From: Pipra filicauda
Taxonomy: Eukaryota; Chordata; Aves; Passeriformes; Pipridae
Direction: 5' to 3'
Length of the DNA: 64,000 nt
Assembly (NCBI RefSeq): GCF_003945595.2
Contig: NW_024104898.1
Location: 2,852,001-2,916,000 of the forward strand
The notes beneath the pieces are model-generated. The model worked only from the letters and a program-made list of their open reading frames with translations, searched no databases and had not been told where the DNA came from. Position numbers and translations under genes: made by a program. Positions 26,201-38,135 of the stretch are shown here, in pieces; position 1 is the stretch's first letter; each line of letters starts with the position of its first letter.

Positions 26201-29200
26201 ATCCATCTTCTTCTTCTCCTGCACCTCCATAGTCATTTGAGTTTTGCAGAGCTGTAATTTGCAAAAACTAATGCCATGAACATGACCGTGCAATCACCTC
26301 TCTGTTTTCTGGGATTGGATTATTCAGATTATGGTTCATCTTTAGTATGGCTGCAGCGGGAGCTGGGTGTGATACACTTCATATTATCACTTAAGTGCAG
26401 AGGTGGAGAGCTGGACATACCACTTAAAGGGTTGGAAATCACAGAGCTGATCTGTGTTGCATGGAGCCCCAGCTATAAACCTTGTCAGACTCAGTGCCTG
26501 TGCCACACTGGCAGGACAGGTGGGCTGTCAGGAATAGTGTGCAGGGACAATTTCCAGAGCCACAAGCAGTGTGACTGAGTACAGCTGTGCACAGTAGCTC
26601 TGCTCAAGCTGGATCTGAGCTAATGCCGTGCAGAACATCTGCAGCTCCGTGCTCCTGGTTCCAGCACTCGTTTGTTCAAGTCCTGGTGGAGACCTAGATA
26701 CAGCTGCAAACCTAGATCCAGGCTAGCACTGCGCTGGATTAGTGAAGCCTCTCTCTGGAAGACTAAGGAATGCTAGTGTGATGTAAGAGCCAACCAAGCT
26801 CTGATATGGCCAAATAGGTTCAACTGAACTCAGAGCTGCACTGGACACAGACATTGTGTATATTATTTTGTGCTCTCGGGAGCACCCAGTAGTATTTGTA
26901 TAGGCTTCTCATCTCACAAGTTTATCTGTTACCTTTGATAATGGAGATTTTACTATAGGATCTCTCTTCCATCTCTTATCCAGTAGTATTTAGGTATACG
27001 GGAAAAACAAATATGGCAGCTGAGATTTGGAAATTTGCCAAAATCTGCAACTGCAGCAGCTTAGTATCCACACTTACATTCTTAGTTGAATACATTTTTC
27101 AAGAGATTCTAAAGATGAAAAACTGCCCAGGTACGACTTTATCAATCACAACCTCATTCTTGGCTCGTTTGTTGCCTCTGATACTTTACTTATTTACACA
27201 AAGATAAGATCAACACATTCAACCTAGAGTAGCACCTGTCTTACATTTCCAGGAGGCCAGGGAATGTCCAGGTAGCATGCTAAGACTGAGTATGCCACTG
27301 GAGAGACCACCTGACACAGAAAAAAATGGACTGGTTTCTCTAGCTGGGGTGCTAAATTAATTAACTGTAGTTTGTAATATATTTGATATGCTTTGGGCCT
27401 TTAATGTTCAAGAAAAACAATACTTTGGAGGGAAATAACAGTAAATAATTGTTTGAACTAGCTGACCAGGACTACCATTTCTCTGCTTCTAGCTCTATTC
27501 CCAAGTCCTTGGCTGTCATTTTTGCCCCATTGGTGTGTGAGATTTCCTTCAAGCTGATTTAATAGAAAGCATATTTGCACACACATTTCGTTTCACTTCA
27601 GTTTCTCCAAAACTAAGCTTCTCTGAGATTTTTGGCTTCCTGTACCTGCTTTTTGCCACAGCTTCTCATTTTTCTCTTTGTTTTGGCTGCGATACAAAAA
27701 CTGAGATTCTGAGCAACTTTGCTTATTGAGGTTCCATTTTTTGAAAGAACCAGGAAATAACAGTTTTCTTCATGGAAAATTCTATTGGCTGTTTTCCTTT
27801 TTAATGCCTCTTCTACCTCTTTCTTAAGGATCTTTACTACCCTTTTAATTTATTCTAGTTCTTCACATCTCTTTTTCCCCTCCTATTCTTCCTTAGTTTT
27901 CCTCCTCTAACCTTTCATTTCCTCTTTCTTTCCAGCCTCTCTCCACTGTGGAGCAGAAACTCCCATTTTCCTCAGTCCTGCAGGGTTTTTCTCTTGCCAT
28001 GATTTGCATGAAAAGCCTTCCACCTTTAAAATGGCTTTCATCTTTAGAGTAGAAAAGTATATCTTGGTGTTACCCATAATATTTGAATATAGTATGGGGT
28101 TTTGAGTGTTATGCTTCAATTAAATATCCTCTGCACTGCGTCCTCTTTCTGCATGTCATTCTCCAGTATTGTCCTAAATTCCTGGACAAGCCATGAAGAC
28201 ATACATTTATTCAGAAGTCCCACTTGAGAGTTGAAGTTAATGCCATGGTTTTCTGTGGCTTGTAGGAAGTTTTGAGGTGGTTATTAGCTGATTAATAATC
28301 ATAGGAGTATGAATAATCTCCCTAGCCAAATCACTGCCCTGCCAGTAGCATCTGACAGGCTGAGAAACCCACTTGAATGCAGAGATATGTACCCACATTC
28401 ACCAAACAGGGCATTTCAGGAGGGATGTTTAAAATTAAAACTATATTTCAGTAAATGAAATTTACATCAGTAAAATGTAAGCATATAACTTTCCATCTGC
28501 AGTCAAACTACAGTCATACAAGATCCTCTACATGACTGCAGGGACCTGTCTGGTAGTCAGAAATGCAAGCTTATTTTGAGTTTCACTTTTGAATCTATAA
28601 AATGAGGCACAGTTTCATCATTTTTGAGCTTGTATCCTACAGAGAATTTAAACTGTCCTACAGCTATGGATTGTAAATCCCTGACCTGACATGGTAGTGA
28701 GCAATACTTGTTTGCTCCTTCCTTGCTACAACCATTAGAGAAGTGCTTTCTCTTGATCAGAGGCCACAAAATTAATTCCTACAGATCTCAGGCAAGCTGA
28801 TGGGTTAGTTAGTCTCTTCTCTTTCTGTCATCAAAAGAACTGTATAGAATGAGTAAAAAGAAGCCATGAACATGCAGAACAGTGCAATTATTTCAAATTC
28901 ATATTTTTACCAGCTCTTAATCATGCCAGCAGTTTCCTCCCACTCTGCTTCATGTGCTGAGCCTCCTCGTTTCCTTTAATCATTAATTAGAGCACTTGTC
29001 AAGCAAAAAGATTCTCACAAAATCCAAGGCTCCCCTGAATTTAGTGATTGCCAACCCTGTCAGCCTTTCAGCAAAGTTTATTAGTTATGTTTTAGCTTCT
29101 CCATTCACAATAAAACAGTTTGTCAATGTATTGATCCTTACTGGTTATATTGTGGGATAGCCACTTTCCTGACACATACTAGTGCCAAAGGGACACTTGC

Positions 29201-29899
29201 ACCAAATACATGCTATAAAATGATTGTTCAAAAAAGCCAGTAGCAAGAACGAGGAAGGAGGGGACAAAAATACGCAGAGTTTAGGATTTCTTAACTGAAG
29301 ATACCCTGTTTCACTTGCTGGTTTCTCTTCCCCCTGTCAGAAGTTTTTCCCCTTAACATAGACGTTCCTTCCCACTTGTGTAAATTGTAAATCTGATGTC
29401 CCAGACTGAATTTAGTTGTGCTGTTTAGTGGAAACACACCAGGCTGAGCATCAGTATAAATACACAGACTTCTGTGAATGTCTGGATTTTTTTGCATAGT
29501 GAAGCCATAAGTTTTGTTTGGTAATCTAAATCCTGCTAAAGGGAAATTCAGACAGAACAGTAATTGAAACACAGATTTACAATGGTGAAATATGAAAGAC
29601 AGCTGTTACAATCCCTTTTGCCTCGAGGTATGAATAAAAAAAACCCCAAACCAGCAACCCAAGTTAAATTTCTTATGTTGTAGGATAGTTGCAGCAAATT
29701 TTGAGGAAAGGTCATCCCAGGATGGAATATACTAGCTGCTTTCTCTACATTTAAAACTACAATGGAAAGAGGATCCTATGTTTTCTACTGTGAGACCACT
29801 GTTCCATCATTTCTATTTTCATATAATAGACATTTGGAAAAGTCCCTTTAGATCTATAATCCAGTCTCTAGTTATAAAAACCCCAACTTATTCTCATTT
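20216..29899. other. Non-coding stretch, no gene recognised
   Basis: No exon with family resemblance, no RNA gene and no clear transposon. It contains a poly(T) tract at about 20927-20941 and several homeodomain-type AT-rich clusters (near 22768-22785, 27353-27370 and 28978-28992) that could be conserved non-coding elements. ORFs such as plus 21740-22093 and minus 23701-24015 look random. Confidence 0.6.
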
Positions 29900-30218
29900 A
29901 GAATCATAGAACCATTGAGGTTGGAAAAGACCTCTAAGATCCTCAAGTCCAGCCATTAACCCAGCACTGCCAAGTCCACCACTAAACCATGTCCCTAAGT
30001 GCACATCCACATGTCTTTTAAATACCTCCAGGGATAGTGCCTCAACCACCTCCCTGAGTAGCCTGTTACAATGCTTGACAACCCTTCTGGTGAAGAATTT
30101 TCTGTAACACCTAATCTAAACCTCCTCTGGAGCAACTTGAGACCACTTCCTCTCTCCCTATCACTTGCTACTCAGGAAAAGAAACTGACCCCCACCTTGC
30201 TACAACCTCCTTTGAGGT
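29900..30218 (-). mobile_element. CR1 LINE, 5'-truncated 3' fragment (antisense)
   Basis: The segment starts with GAATCATAGAACCATTGAGG, the inverted CR1 3' terminus. It continues through typical avian CR1 3' text: GACCTCTAAGATC, CACTAAACCATGTCCCTAAG, CTTTTAAATACCTCCAGGGA and CCTAATCTAAACCTCC, then CTTGCTACAACCTCCTTTGAGG. It is the non-coding 3' part of a CR1 element inserted on the minus strand and truncated at its 5' end, as most CR1 copies are. Many substitutions from the recalled consensus indicate an old copy. The overlapping plus-strand ORF at 30071-30523 is a by-product. Confidence 0.93.
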
Positions 30219-33200
30219 GCAAGAAATTTGCTTGCACAGACTTTAAGTGCTTTGCCCAGACCTATTGTTTTGTGACCTTACCTATTATTTTGTGTTTGAA
30301 ATTATATTTCAAGTTCCTTGATACAGGAATCCCATATGTATTTTTCAGTGTAGAGGTTTATAGAATACACTCAGGTGACTTTAAAACCGTATTAGAAGAA
30401 AGAAAACAATATGGCAATGATTCTGAATTTCACAGACATTCATTATTGCACATCTCCTTTTTTTTTACTTCTCATATAAAGGATTCTGCATTAGACTTGG
30501 AATTAAAGATTGCAGGTGGGTGAACTGCAGCAAAGGCCATAAGCATAATGGTTTTATTATATTTTAGTTATTTAGACCTGCTGTCACCCATATAAGTAAA
30601 GGCAAATCTCTCCACCCAGCCAACTGATCAGAACACTGTTTTCACCACAGACGTCACTTAAGACTGAAGTTATTAGCTCAAAATGCTTTTTATAGTGTTT
30701 CTTGAGTATTTAAAGATCCCTTTGTCTTGTGGAAATACCAGCTCTTCAGGAAAGAGGTTGCCTTCTGTCTTCCTCAGACATATTTACTATTGCTCAATTT
30801 TGCTATTGCTAGGACACTGATAGTTCCTTCTGCTTTTACACAGGGTTTTATTCCAAGCATTTTCTGTAAATCTACATTATAGAAACTAATGTTGATTCAG
30901 CCAGAGTTTAACATTGCACTCTTACCTCACTATGCCTATCTAAACTACCTGAGCACAGATAGCGCTTGTAGCTATGGTACCTGAGTGCTCAAGCAGACAA
31001 CTCCACACCAGTTTTATTTAAGAGTAAATAGAGCAAACCAGACACTTGTGCAGTTATGAGATCAGAAGTCTCTCTCAAATGTGCTCAGAATCCATACTGG
31101 CTGTGCCATTCTGTTGATTGTTTTTGCCAGAGTTTGTTCCCCAGGTGACATGGGACAGCAGAAAGAATTTCTGAGAAACCACTGGATTCTTGGTCTCTGG
31201 GCTATGACAACAGCAGCACAAACTGACCTTATCTATTACTCATGAACCCTCCCTATAAATACAAGCAATGCAGGAAAGCAGCTGATATTGCAGCTTCTTT
31301 GTAAAACTCTTGATTCAGTGTGCAATACATGGTGCTTACAGTGTACCTTTACTACAGAACTCCACGATTTATAGCAGTTCAAACTATGTTTTGAAACCAC
31401 ATGAAAAATAATCCGAAGGGAGTTAGGGTAATAAAATTCTCATACCAATGTTGTTACCATTAATTAATCTTGATGATATGCATACACTGTACCTCTCAAA
31501 ATCACAGTGACATCCTTCACAGTGTTGCTTTCCAATATCTGACACCATTGTAATGAGACATTATATGAAATTCCTTTACTACCATGCTAAGTATAGAAAA
31601 ATCTAGTTGAGGTCTGAATGATAAACACATAATGCAATAAATCGTACATCCTGTGCTGTGATATGTCTACTAGGAACTAGAAAAAGCGGCATCTGCTTTG
31701 GTTTGGGTTTATTTTTCAAGTGTGGTCTGAATTGGTTCTTCTCCAGCACTGGAAACCACAGCATAGGAGCAGTGTGTTGTTTGTATGCTGAAGACTCCCA
31801 CCTAGTTGGTATTTCTTTGGACTCTGCTTTTAGGATTTGTTGACTTCACTTATTGCTGGCTTCACTGATTCCTAGTGCCCTCTACAAGGTGAGCCTTAAG
31901 CAGGCTGATGCCCTTGTTCTGTCCCACCACAATCACTCCTCACTGACATGTACATGTCCCTGGTATGATGCTGTGAAAAGGCATGACCTTCAGGAAAAGG
32001 TAAGTAAGACAGCAGGATGAGTGCTTTATTATGAACAATATGTTTTAAATTTTTTATTGTCATTTTATTAAAAATCTTCTGACCACCTAGACAGATTTTA
32101 CTTGCCAGTATCATTAAGAAATCCTCATATTTTGATGTTGTCTGGGTGGAACTATGATGCAGTACTACATTACTGTAATAGCTCAGAAAAGATCCTTGAG
32201 CATGTAACATGTTGTAAATTTGCTGTAACGGAAGAAAATATTTCTGGTCACTTCAGGGAAAGGGGCTTTCTCTTTATGTATTTCCCCAAGCTTTGCCATG
32301 AAAATCCAGTCACAGTCAGCTGCAGTCAGTAGGAAGTCAAAGCTGACTGAACACTCCAATATATGATGCCTTCTGTTCAGTCTTCAGTGTTTCTACAGCT
32401 TTCAGATATTCAACAGTATTCAAATATTCAACTTTAAAAGCCTTCCCCAATTTAACACAGAGCCCCTGATGCATCCCTAACTAGGTAGGATAATTAGATG
32501 AACCAGGCACACAACACTGTTACACTAAGGATAGTCTCTGTGGCAAATCTTTGAAAAGCAAAAGATAAAACTCCCACTGGAATACACAAAGAAGCAATAA
32601 CCATATGGGGATTGTGATGTTGAATATATCAGATAAATCAAGAAAAATATATCTCAGGGTAAGTCACCATATGGCAGGCATCAGCAAGGCTTAGACATTC
32701 TCCTCAGCTTGGGCTGTGTGTTTCTTACACAGGTCACAGAAAAAAATTGCTAATACCAGGAAAAAAAAGTGAAAGATCAAAGTCTGCACATGAGTTAAAA
32801 GTATCTCAACATGTGGGAACAGCACGTAATCCATGGAGCAAAAGGAGCAGTGTACTATATTGCCACCTGATGCTTCCAACACCTGACTGCACACAGGGGT
32901 ACAGCCACCTCAGTTCCCTCAGTCTGCAGCCTGGTCTTCTGACCACCATATTTGAATTATAAAGAAAAGAGTAATCAGATCTCATATTGCAGGACAAACA
33001 GTCATTACACAAGGAGATAATTAGAAAATCTCTTTGCTCAAATCTTATACCATGCTTTCTGAAAATGCACCATGTTTTCTGAAAATGCACCATGCAGTAA
33101 AAATTCAACTGTTGTTTTTTCTCTCTCCCCTACCCAGCATGTCTTCTTAGGAATTGCTTCCTGTCTATTTATCTTCTGTCCAGGACCACTCAACAGGTCA

Positions 33201-36200
33201 GGTATGCTTTAGAGAATGTTTTCCTTCAATTGAAGCATCGTACAGTTGTCCTTGCCAACAGCGATATAAGTGGTTTGACAGAGCAACAGATGTGTGACAG
33301 CATCTATGCTAGGAATGGTTTCCTCCCTTTCTGGAAGCAGTTCATACATTCACAAACTGGTCAAATTTGTTTTGTAATGCATTGGTCCATCATTTAGTGA
33401 AAGTGAGTTAGCAATTTCCAAGGTAATTCCCCTATTTTCCTGTGAACAGCTCTGACAGGAGCCCCCGGGGAAATAACCATTAAGCAAACATCTGTGTACT
33501 TCCTATCTGTCAACATCTCAACAGCTTCAGAAGTGGGGGCTGACGTGACGGACCTGCCAGCTTTACCAGAGCCCAAATTCTGAGGCAGCTGAGATTAGCA
33601 GAAACTCTAAACTGTGCAAAGTAGCAAATTGCTGTTTTCCTAAATGTATTTTGTTCGCCTTGATACAATATATGTCAATTTTTACAATAAAAACCTCCCT
33701 TGAGAATCTGCTGCAGGATTAGCATTGTCATCTGTCTAGTGATGATACATTGTACTGTCAACTTGTCAAAATGATTAACTGAACTCAAAAGCTAAATTTT
33801 TAGTACTTTCATGATAAATTAAATGCATAGAGGGTTCTTTCTGTTTGTCAGCATCTGCTATGTTTTAGTAATTTGGCTCTGATGATGGAGGGAAAAGGAA
33901 AAACAGAGTGGGGAGAAAGACAGGTAAGGAAAACCATGAATCTTGAGAAAAATAAGACTGTTATCTGCCCATCAACCTTAAGATTAAAATCACTCAAAAA
34001 ACGATGGGCAATTTTATTTTCACTTAAAAAAAAAAACATTAAAGCAACTTGCTACTTCACATTCTCAGAAGTACAATCTACCAAACACCTGTTACCTAAT
34101 AGTTTCTACAATATTTTCAGGGGAACAGAATATGTTACTGAACTTCCTTGCCAACACTTCCAAACTACACCTGAAATACACCTTTGCATAGTACCTAGCA
34201 GAGAATATTTTCTTCAGTTAGATAACTAACAAAACTGTGATCTTATGTCATCCATAATATATACTAAAACCAGGGATGTGCTGCAGGTGACATTAGTGAC
34301 AGAGACTGTACGGCAGTTACCTTGATACAAATTTGTAATCAAGTTGGAAACATTTAATATTTTGGATATAGATATTACACAAGCATCTCAGTGGAACAAA
34401 AGTCAAACATTACATTTGATGCAGGACTGCTACAGGCAGCCACAGGCATTCTCTATGGTGTTTTAGCAGTAGGCACATAAATTTATGTCTTGCCCAAGAC
34501 AGCATGGTTGATTTGGCTTGCCCACTACCACAATCAGTGAAGACAACTAGAGATCATATTCAATACATAAAATATAGATATATACCAGCTTCAGTGTTCA
34601 GCCAGCTTCCAACCGACTACATAGCAAGCCAGGATTTGGTAGCCTTGGAAAACAGATGATCTAAACTATTTTGTCATCTCCTGTCCTTAGAAACTGCTAT
34701 AGATAGACACCAGCTTTACTTGTAGGTCAGTTGGTTGATGTGGCACTGAATATTCATGTTGCATCAGCTCCTGTCTGTCTCATCTCCTTCAGAGAGAAAA
34801 AAATCCTTGCAACCTTTACAAGAGCATCTCCTTGACTATGGATTGTGACAGGCTAAAGTGAAATGCCAGGCCCTTTCATGAGCTTCTTCATATACATAAA
34901 TCTGGTGAAAGGATCATTTTTTGAATAAGCCTTGTTCCTCTTCCCTTATCCCTCTGAGAGAATATCTGAAATGTGTAATAGTTAAGCTTAAAAATCATAG
35001 CATTTAAGTTATTGGAACAGCCATCTCCCTAAACAGCTACCACTGGGAGCAGTTCAGAGTTAATGCTTGGAAAACAAGACAGAAAATGCCCTGGAGTATC
35101 AGCAAACTCGTGGCTTTTGTTTCTGAGGTTGCCCATATTAAAGACGACATGAAGGGAAAACAGTATCCTCTTTGGGCAGATGTTTTAATCACCGTAGTCA
35201 TGTACTAGAGCCCCCAACATGTTGGCCCATCATTCAAACAGATATGTGCCAGTGTGAGAGACAGTGGAAGTTCTTAAACACACCAACAGTCAAACCTGAA
35301 CCTGGCAAATGCCAATTTCTTGCTGTAAGTCATGAGTCCTAGTCTAGTTTGAAACAAAAAGGTAGGTCAGTTTAATGGGGAATTCAGATCTCATAAAATA
35401 TGCAGGATAACATAGGTATGCTTATACTATTGCTCCCAGTTCCAGAAAAGTAGAGAGAATACTGGAGCTTGCTGGCTGTTCCAATCAGGGGCTAATATTA
35501 AATCACAATTGTGCTAAAAGTTACCCCAGTTAGTTTTTCAGACTTTGAAAGTACTAACCCGGTATTCAGTGTTCTCTGCCCAAACTCTTCTACAGGTCTG
35601 CAGCTGGAAGAGATGCTTTTGACAAGGGAGCTACCTGTACTTCCCTCCATTTAAACCTTCGCACCAATCCTATATGAGAACATAGACAATGTCTGTGCAG
35701 TAATTACATGATTTATTTCCCTTTCAGTAGATTGAACTTGAGAATGGGAGAACAGAACTCTCACTGGTAGAAAGCCCTTCCATTCTGCAGTTACAAAAGG
35801 GGATGAAAACTGCCAGAAACAGGACAAGAAAGCAGGACCATTAAACATACGGGAAAGAGTTAAGTGTACACATCAGCTAGAAAGCTGTCGACTGGGAATA
35901 TTTGTATACCCCTACTGTTATCTCCCATGTCTTTGCTGAAAAACACATTTCTTCTAACAGCCTCAATTGAAAAGCAGTGCTTTTTTATCCTCCTACTAGG
36001 TTTTAACCTAGACAGTACTATGACAACATCAAAAGCATAGGTAATTCCTTTCCTCATTCTATTCATTTCCAAAGCTAGCCATTATCACTAATAACCAGAT
36101 AAATCAAAATATAACTATAATGTAAGTTTATATACTACTACTAACACTATATAGCTTAGAACACGGTTAAAAGATCACCATGACATGTATTCCATTTATA

Positions 36201-37287
36201 TTAATAAAACTCCATTTATCTGTTTATTAATAGTGAAAATTTAGCTTAAAATACATCTATAAAATAAAGTGTCACCACCGTTATGTGATGTTGAAATCTG
36301 AACAGCATTAAGTAGCAATAAAACTACACTATGTCAGCACCTTGGTGAAAATATCTTTTCACCCAGCAGTTGATAAAGAAACATGATAATGTCACATCTG
36401 AATTAAAACAAGAAGGATATTTATGTAGAGGTCTAGCACAGAGCTTTCACCATAAAGAATGCACCTGACAGAAATACATCTATTTGTACCACATTCCCCT
36501 TTCTTAAAATACACATCATAAGTGTTCATTTCATTAGATTGTTGGAAAGCAAGACTTTTCAGTTCCTTATAGTGGCTCAGTTTAATACATTGCAATGATG
36601 GATTGATAGTAAATTGCCCTGTTAAACAGCAGGCACTTATAGAACTGCACCAGGCAGCCTCAGCTGTGCCTTAAGCAAATTTCTAATACTCTTACCATGT
36701 CCCTCACTGACATATGCAAGCATATTTGTTTGTGCCTGATCTCTTCATAGATGTTGTGCCTAATGAAACCATTAAATCAAGCTGCAAAAGGGCTATTTAT
36801 CAAAAAGTAAACACCTCTGAATAGAATTCACACTTGTTCTCATGCATCTCCAAGGCAAGGGCAATTAGGAGTAATCATTGCTAGAATCACTTTTATATGG
36901 CTTTCAAGCAGTAATCCTGGAACCTGTAACAAAGCTTACTACCTAAGAATACAACAGTCCATATTTTCAAAGCTCAAAAATTCTCTGAATCCAATTAGGG
37001 ATCTCTCATTAGCAAAGTGGGCGCATGAACACAGCTGATTTGCTTGTAGCCATTTGCGTACATCAGGTATGCAGAAATATGTGCAAGTATGCGTGACCTG
37101 CAAGGCAGAGAAGTCTTTCTATTAAATAAGCACAGCTATGTCTCAATCTGGGCTGCTGCCCTGTGCATGAGCTCCAGGTAGTAGGTCACACAACTTGAGA
37201 ATAACCGAGGCACGAGGCAGTAGCTAAGGGTAGACCAGGGAGTGGACACACTGGAAAGCAGTTACATCCCCACAAGGATTTTATCCC
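30219..37287. other. Non-coding stretch, no gene recognised
   Basis: Single-copy, AT-leaning DNA between two CR1 copies. The only structured item I see is a 20-bp tandem duplication at 33049-33095. ORFs (for example plus 33873-34229) are interrupted by low-complexity codons and show no family match. Confidence 0.6.
33049..33095. repeat. Tandem duplication, 20-bp unit, 2.3 copies
   Basis: ACCATGCTTTCTGAAAATGC at 33049-33068 is followed by a copy with one change at 33069-33088 and a partial third copy ACCATGC. Confidence 0.9.
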
Positions 37288-37648
37288 AAAGAAAAGAAGG
37301 CTCAGGGGTGACCTTATTGCTCTCTACAACTACCTGAAAGGAGGTTGCAGCCAGGTAGGGGTTGGCCTCTACTGACAGGTAACAAACAACAGGACAAGAG
37401 GGCATAGCCTCGAACTGTGCAGGGGAGGTTCAGGTTGGACATCAGGAGGATTTCTTTACAGAAGGTGTTATTAAACATTGGAATCGACTGCCCAGGAAGG
37501 TGGTGGAGACACCATTCCTGGAGGTGTTCAAGAAACAACTGGATGTGGCACTTGGTGCCATGGTCTATTTGCCAAGGTGGTGTTCGGTCACAGGCTGGAC
37601 TCAATGATGTCAGAGGTCTCTTCCAACCTAATTGACTCTGTGATTCTG
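37288..37648 (+). mobile_element. CR1 LINE, 3' fragment (sense)
   Basis: Starting near GAAGGCTCAGGGGTGACC, this reads through the recognisable CR1 3' sequence: TTATTGCTCTCTACAACTAC, CTGAAAGGAGGTTGCAGCC, GGAGGTTCAGGTTGGACATC, then TGGACTCAATGATGTCAGAG and TCTTCCAACCTAATTGACTC, with a terminal TGTGATTCTG tail. The sense copy belongs to a subfamily related to the antisense copy at 29.9 kb. It covers part of the ORF2 end and the 3' UTR and has no intact reading frame. The small ORFs on both strands here (for example 37314-37604 minus) are CR1-derived. Confidence 0.93.
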
Positions 37649-38035
37649 AGGATGATCAAATCCCTTGGCTATTCAATAGATGTGCTTCCCTGGCTGGGGG
37701 CAGGTTGATCACCTGCATATAGCATGTGTGGGCCCTGAGCAGCAAATCCTGTCTTCTGAAATCCATACCACAAGGGGTAGTGAAGGACTATAAATGAAAC
37801 TGGGGACTGACAAGCAAGTCTCAGGTAAAGCATGTGTATGACCTGACAGATCTGAAAATGCAAAAACTACTCCACAGTGCACAGAAGGGTGGGTCATCTC
37901 CATTTCCTCCTCAATAAACACACAATGTGAAAAACCAGGATTTTCCTTTTACCTCTTGCAGAGGAAATAATTAACTCACAAATACACTCAGTGCCTTGAA
38001 GAAGTCAATGAACATAAGGATGCCAGTAATCGAGT

Positions 38036-38135
38036 CGGTATATTTAGAGTTTCCAAAAAGCTTTTGATAAGGTTTTTCACAGAATGTAACTCTGCTATGT
38101 GCTACCACCAGAAACAGGATACCAGAGTAGGGAGA
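38036..38135 (+). mobile_element. Decayed LINE reverse-transcriptase fossil (CR1/L2 clade)
   Basis: TTTAGAGTTTCCAAAAAGC and CTTTTGATAAGGTTTTTCAC translate, allowing one frameshift, to a degraded version of the LINE reverse-transcriptase motif A (YLDFxKAFDxVxH). Following text such as CCACCAGAAACAGGATACC resembles what comes near the 3' end of L2-like elements. There are no other clear landmarks, so the family is uncertain. It is close to the CR1 copy at 37.3 kb but reads as separate. Confidence 0.45.

Noticed and set aside
30071..30523. 150-codon plus-strand ORF
   Set aside because: Its first half lies in the antisense CR1 copy, which encodes nothing in this orientation; the remainder has no family match.
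37314..37708. Small ORFs on both strands
   Set aside because: They fall inside or run off the CR1 copy at 37.3 kb and are translations of its 3' region.
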